Source of the DNA: Symbiodinium natans
Taxonomy: Eukaryota; Sar; Dinophyceae; Suessiales; Symbiodiniaceae
DNA length: 10,000 nt
NCBI GenBank assembly: GCA_905221605.1
Contig: CAJNDS010000964.1
Span: 1 to 10,000, forward strand
Direction of reading: 5' to 3'
Below are positions 7,460 to 10,000 of this stretch, piece after piece. The translations under genes and the position numbers were made by a program. The notes beneath the pieces are model-generated. The model did no database searches. It saw nothing but the letters and a program-made list of their open reading frames with translations, and had not been told where the DNA came from. Numbering within the stretch: position 1 is the stretch's first letter; each line of letters starts with the position of its first letter.

Positions 7460-7612
7460 TCATGGGTTCCCCTACTGCCCCCCTCTATACTACCCCCCCT
7501 GGGTTCGCCCCCACAAGTAAGCCTATTTAGGGATAATTAAGCTTAATTAAGTTTATTTAAGGGGGGAACCTAGGGGGGGGTAGTATAGAGGGGGTAGTAG
7601 GGAAACCCATGA
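7460..7612. mobile_element. MITE copy B, 153 bp, long inverted repeats, 5-bp duplication CGAAA
   Basis: The left arm 7460-7512 and the right arm 7561-7612 are near-perfect complements over about 52 bp, with a few substitutions and one-base length changes in C/G-runs. Both begin TCATGGGTT (or TTT) at their outer ends. The centre is A/T-rich and contains the perfect 16-bp palindrome 7534-7549 around AAGCTT. CGAAA stands directly before the left end (7455-7459) and directly after the right end (7613-7617). The whole element could fold into one long hairpin. It has no coding capacity, so mobility would depend on a transposase encoded elsewhere. It is closely related to the decayed copy at 2192-2318. 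Confidence 0.88.
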
Positions 7613-7733
7613 CGAAACTATCGTCAAGCTTTTGGTGTTGGGTTCCGTCTTGCGGTATTGCATTCCTTGACAGCCAGGGCTTTGCCGAAGCCGCTGGCTG
7701 CCCGACTGCTGTGAACGGACGCTTGGTCATGTT

Positions 7734-7823
7734 CCAGGACGGGCTATTATACCCCAAAACCTCTTCAAAAGGCTCTGTATAGGGTGGATTGTAGGGATTA
7801 TCGGGCCTAATAGCCCATCCTGG
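7734..7823. mobile_element. Second short inverted-repeat element, 90 bp
   Basis: The left end CCAGGACGGGCTATTA (7734-7749) matches the complement of the right end (7808-7823) at 15 of 16 positions. The interior is about 58 bp of AT-balanced sequence without coding capacity. Ends and length differ from the TCATGGG family. I found no convincing flanking duplication, so transposition is inferred from the inverted ends only; it may be a simple hairpin repeat. Confidence 0.5.
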
Positions 7824-7871
7824 TAGGTCCGGGGGTCAAGTTGAACGGCTGCAGAAGTTTTGGGGGTTGCG

Positions 7872-7961
7872 ATGTTTGATGAAGAAGGACGAGGATTGAA
7901 CAGGCTGGTGTTGAAAGGCGGTGCCACGGTGTCTCGGTTGTCATTGAACTCGAGCATCTAA
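7872..7961 (+). other. Short in-frame upstream ORF before the Tyr-rich gene
   Basis: An ATG at 7872 opens a 29-codon frame that ends in TAA at 7959, in the same phase as the Tyr-rich exon starting at 7977. Between that stop and the ATG at 7977 the sequence reads GSYTY, similar in flavour to YTYQE inside the exon. The AG at 7961-7962 could be a splice acceptor, so the exon may begin at 7963 and the true start may lie upstream. Alternatively this is an upstream ORF in the leader. Confidence 0.25.
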
Positions 7962-7976
7962 GGTTCCTACACCTAC

Positions 7977-8360
7977 ATGGACCAGCACTCACCCATCCAG
8001 GGAAACCGAGGAGGAAGGCATCGAGTAGAGCGGTACAGCGATGCCTACACATACCAGGAGCAGTATCTGAGAAGGTACCCGGAGCACTACACCGAGCAGT
8101 ACCCAGATCAGCGGTCGGGTCAGTACGTGGATCAACGTCCAATGCCTTACTCAGAGCGGTGCGCGGCGGCGCGCTATGCCGACCCTTACCAGGATCAGCA
8201 ACACCAGGATCCATACCGGCCGTTTGCTGACAAGTACCCAGAGCGGTATGTCAGGCAGTACCCGGAGCGTTCCATAGATTATGCGGAGTCTCGTGGGGAG
8301 CGGTGCAATGCGACGCCCTCAGACATCAGCAAAATGGGAAAGTTGTGCCGCAAGCGAGCA
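7977..8360 (+). CDS. Tyr/Arg/Gln-rich repetitive protein, exon 1
   Basis: The 128 codons from the ATG to a phase-0 splice donor encode a low-complexity protein. Residues 20-102 hold 16 Tyr in a loose repeat of the type [RQK]YP[ED]: RYPEH at 33, QYPDQ at 41, KYPER at 86 and QYPER at 94, with related RYSDAY and RYADPY. The end is basic (KLCRKRA). Cys occurs at 62, 110 and 124. Coding is supported by codon bias: all nine Glu are GAG, 11 of 13 Gln are CAG, and 12 of 16 Tyr are TAC. There is no signal peptide or membrane segment. I do not recognise the family; tyrosine-rich repeats occur in structural, wall or cross-linked proteins, but that is only analogy. The start is the first ATG after the in-frame TAA at 7959, though an upstream exon is possible. 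Confidence 0.65.
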
Positions 8361-8594
8361 GTGAGTGCTGTTGTACATCTAGTGATGAATCATGTCTGTA
8401 TCCTTGTCCCCCCCCCCACCCTCCTCCCCATCCCCCCCTCAACCCTCCCTCTCCAGCCCCCTCTCCCTACCTCCCTCCCCTCCCCTCTCCCCGCCCCTCT
8501 CCCTCTCCCTCTCCCTCTCACTGGCTCTACCCCTCTCCCTCCCTCCCTCGCTGCCTCCCCGCCCTCCCTACCCCCTAACATGCTATCCCAACAG
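8361..8594 (+). other. Spliceosomal intron, C-rich, 234 nt
   Basis: The donor is GCA|GTGAGT at 8361. A very long C/T tract runs from about 8399 to 8574 and is C-dominated (CCCTCT and CCCTCC repeats). CTAAC at 8575-8579 fits a branch point 17 nt before the exon, and the acceptor CCAACAG ends at 8594. The length is a multiple of three and no stop lies in the exon-1 frame, so unspliced RNA would also be readable and give a 254-residue product rich in Pro, Leu and Ser. Another AG at 8606-8607 offers an alternative acceptor. Confidence 0.7.
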
Positions 8595-8754
8595 ATTCAC
8601 GAAGTAGCTTTCATCAGAATCAATTCCAGGCGGACGTGTTCATGCTACCGATGCCGCCAAGGCCTACCAATCGAGCTCTCTCTTTGCCGACCCGCGAACA
8701 GTGCGGCAAGACATGCCACCGCTGCCGCAGCAGACGCTTAGTCACCGCACTTAG
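8595..8754 (+). CDS. Tyr-rich protein gene, exon 2 (reading frame uncertain)
   Basis: Joining phase 0 to the first acceptor (8594) gives 48 residues, beginning IHEVAFIRIN and ending TAG at 8739-8741. That frame is Cys/Arg/Ala-rich and unlike exon 1. Using the next AG at 8606-8607 instead shifts the frame and gives about 48 residues ending TAG at 8752-8754, with DAAKAYQSSSLFADP and TVRQDMPPLPQQ. This echoes exon 1, where FAD is followed closely by VRQ at residues 83-94, so I favour it on composition. A third frame, open to 8830, is Cys/Arg-rich. The exon is likely terminal in the first two readings. The product would be about 176 residues in either case. Confidence 0.45.
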
Positions 8755-8973
8755 CCCTGTCGAGGCCTTGCTTTCGCGCAAGTATCACCCAAAAAGCGTT
8801 CATGGCATTGACCCTGTGCTACATTCTTAGAAGAGACCCCCCCCCATCTCCTGTAGATGAAGAAGGTTGCAGGGCCATTCAGCAAAACGGGGAAGCTTGC
8901 AGAGGAGTTTCTTTATGGCACCAGAATGCGGGCAGCAGGCATGGTTCAGGCTCCATGCATTCTTCCTTAAAAT
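8755..8973. other. Downstream flank of the Tyr-rich gene
   Basis: No gene seen. It contains the 9-base C-run 8837-8845 and the 15-mer AAGCGTTCATGGCAT at 8794-8808, shared with 3269-3283. No obvious polyadenylation signal was recognised. Confidence 0.45.
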
Positions 8974-9252
8974 ATGAATTGGCAGCCACACCTTGAGCAG
9001 ATATGGGGCCAACCCACCCCCAAAAACCTATCCCAAATCCCAAAGTCGAGAGCCTTCAGCCTTCTTTACGCGGGACCAGTCTCAAACAAAGTCATTCTGA
9101 GGATGCCGCCGCCTCCCCCTTCGGTGCAGAGCGCGCCCCCGCCCGTGCCACCCCCACCCCCGGCACCCAAGAAGAGCCGCGCGAGGGAGGCTCGGAGGGT
9201 TTTGGAAGGCCGCGTTTTGTTTGTCAGGAGGGTCAAAATGAAGCAAACCTGA
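8974..9252 (+). CDS. Proline-rich, basic candidate exon of unknown function
   Basis: A 92-residue frame from an ATG; a second ATG at 9103 begins the part most like protein: MPPPPPSVQ, then SAPPPVPPPPPAPKK, then a highly basic tail (RAREARRVLEGRVLFVRRVK). Polyproline followed by an Arg-rich segment could bind SH3/WW-type partners or be structural, but no domain is recognisable. The frame ends in TGA at 9250-9252, overlapping a strong 5' splice site (GAG|GTAAGC at 9254). The overlapping +1 frame (9003-9257) reads EDAAASPFG and is Ala/Gly/Glu-rich. It would cross that splice site without a stop, so it is an alternative. Confidence 0.35.
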   Translation: MNWQPHLEQIWGQPTPKNLSQIPKSRAFSLLYAGPVSNKVILRMPPPPPSVQSAPPPVPPPPPAPKKSRAREARRVLEGRVLFVRRVKMKQT

Positions 9253-9253
9253 G

Positions 9254-9259
9254 GTAAGC
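9254..9259 (+). other. Candidate 5' splice site
   Basis: GAG|GTAAGC matches the eukaryotic donor consensus well. It follows the proline-rich candidate exon and only serves the alternative reading frame of that region, because the polyproline frame ends just before it. No matching acceptor could be chosen in the following 540 bp. Confidence 0.3.
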
Positions 9260-9799
9260 TGAGTAAACATGAGAGTATCTCTGATGCCAGATAAACCGCA
9301 AGCAGGCAGAATGTCCCACAACTCAGTCCCCGGGTCCCACATCCACTCCCAGCTTGAAGCCCGAAACTGACTTCGGAAAATCGAAGAACCTAAAACCTAA
9401 ACGGCCGTGTGAAACTTGCCAGGCTCCAGCCATCCAGCTCGGGTCCGTTCCAGAGAATATGCTCGGCTCGCCAGCGCCTTGCCCCAAACAAGCGCGCAGG
9501 TGCCGAATGCGAAGTGTGAAAATGCGGTTTCTGGACATGTCTGGTTAAGGTTTGCACAGGCGTTTGAGTTTAGGTGCTTCGCGCACATGCCTGCAAGATG
9601 GTGTCCAGAATCTACAGAACATGGAGCGTTCTAGACTTCTGGTTATTGAAGGCTTTCTCCGCATGACCTGAACTTGAAGCCTGGCCTTAAGCCTCGAACG
9701 CAGAACTTAGGGCAGTGGGGGTGGTTGCCAGAGAAAGTCAAAACCCTTCAATCGAACCAGATGTGAGCCCCTGTAGAGGCATCCAGAGACCAGTGGGAG
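9260..9799. other. Stretch without a supported gene
   Basis: Frames of 60-72 codons overlap on both strands at 9323-9634 without motifs. No repeat or RNA feature stands out. Confidence 0.5.
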
Positions 9800-9852
9800 C
9801 CCTAAACCCTAAGCCCTAAACCCTAAACCCTAAACCCTAAACCCTAAACCCT
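9800..9852 (+). repeat. Internal telomere-type cluster 8 (CCCTAAA, 7.5 units)
   Basis: Seven units plus CCCT. All are canonical except the second, CCCTAAG. It faces the TTTAGGG cluster starting at 9964 across 111 bp, so the pair can form an inverted repeat. Confidence 0.95.
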
Positions 9853-9963
9853 CTTTGAGCCCTTTGAGGAGCTCCCGAGCGTTGGCTCCCGAGACCATCG
9901 GCTTGGCCAATGCAAGCCCTGCGCGTTTCTGGTCAAAGGCGGAAGGGGAGGGTGCCTTGTACC
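9853..9963. other. Spacer between two facing telomere-type clusters
   Basis: About 110 bp of unique sequence with no open frame of note. It would be the loop if the flanking clusters paired. Confidence 0.6.
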
Positions 9964-10000
9964 GTTAGGGTTTAGGGTTTAGGGTTTAGGGTTTAGGGTT
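9964..10000 (-). repeat. Internal telomere-type cluster 9 (TTTAGGG, at least 5 units)
   Basis: GTTAGGG followed by four perfect TTTAGGG units, running off the window edge, so the true length is unknown. If the array continued for kilobases it would be a chromosome end; within this window it looks like the other clusters. Confidence 0.9.

Noticed and set aside
7807-8214. 135-codon frame antisense to the Tyr-rich exon
   Set aside because: It mirrors the repetitive sense exon, whose codon bias (all Glu as GAG, mostly CAG for Gln) favours the + strand.
8390-8607. Pro/Ser/Leu-rich and Gly/Arg-rich frames across the C-rich tract
   Set aside because: They are translations of a low-complexity polypyrimidine tract that fits an intron with donor, branch point and acceptor.

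Overview
This window looks like nuclear DNA of a photosynthetic eukaryote: an alga or another lineage with the plant-type telomere repeat TTTAGGG. The evidence is ten separate internal clusters of TTTAGGG/CCCTAAA, low gene density, a spliceosomal intron with GTGAGT donor, CTAAC branch point and CAG acceptor, long C or G homopolymers, and short inverted-repeat elements with target-site duplications. Nothing looks bacterial: there is no operon, no ribosome-binding-site pattern and no packed set of open frames. A green alga fits the intron best. Dinoflagellates and cryptophytes also carry TTTAGGG, so the phylum is not settled.

Layout. 1-118 is a TG/T microsatellite. 119-1664 is non-coding and holds a G-tract and five telomere-type clusters in both orientations. 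1665-3598 is mostly featureless, except for a proline-rich open frame (2029-2232) entered by a 127-bp MITE (2192-2318, duplication GATTT). 3599-5785 holds several weak exon candidates, a C-tract inside a small inverted repeat, and one telomere-type cluster. 5786-7113 has no convincing gene; its one curiosity is a tRNA-sized inverted repeat at 6531-6590. 7114-7155 is another telomere-type cluster. 7460-7612 is a second, better-preserved copy of the same MITE family (duplication CGAAA), and 7734-7823 is a different 90-bp inverted-repeat element. The most convincing gene follows at 7977-8754: a Tyr/Arg/Gln-rich repetitive protein in two exons around a C-rich intron. 8974-9252 is a proline-rich open frame ending beside a good 5' splice site. 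9800-10000 has two more telomere-type clusters pointing towards each other.

How the parts relate. No pathway or multi-gene system can be read from this window. The main signal is repeat biology: recurrent internal telomere-type clusters that switch orientation, a non-autonomous DNA transposon family with 5-bp duplications, and scattered short motifs. Only the Tyr-rich gene is supported both by biased codon use and by a full set of splice signals. The other coding calls are low-confidence exon candidates with no recognisable family.
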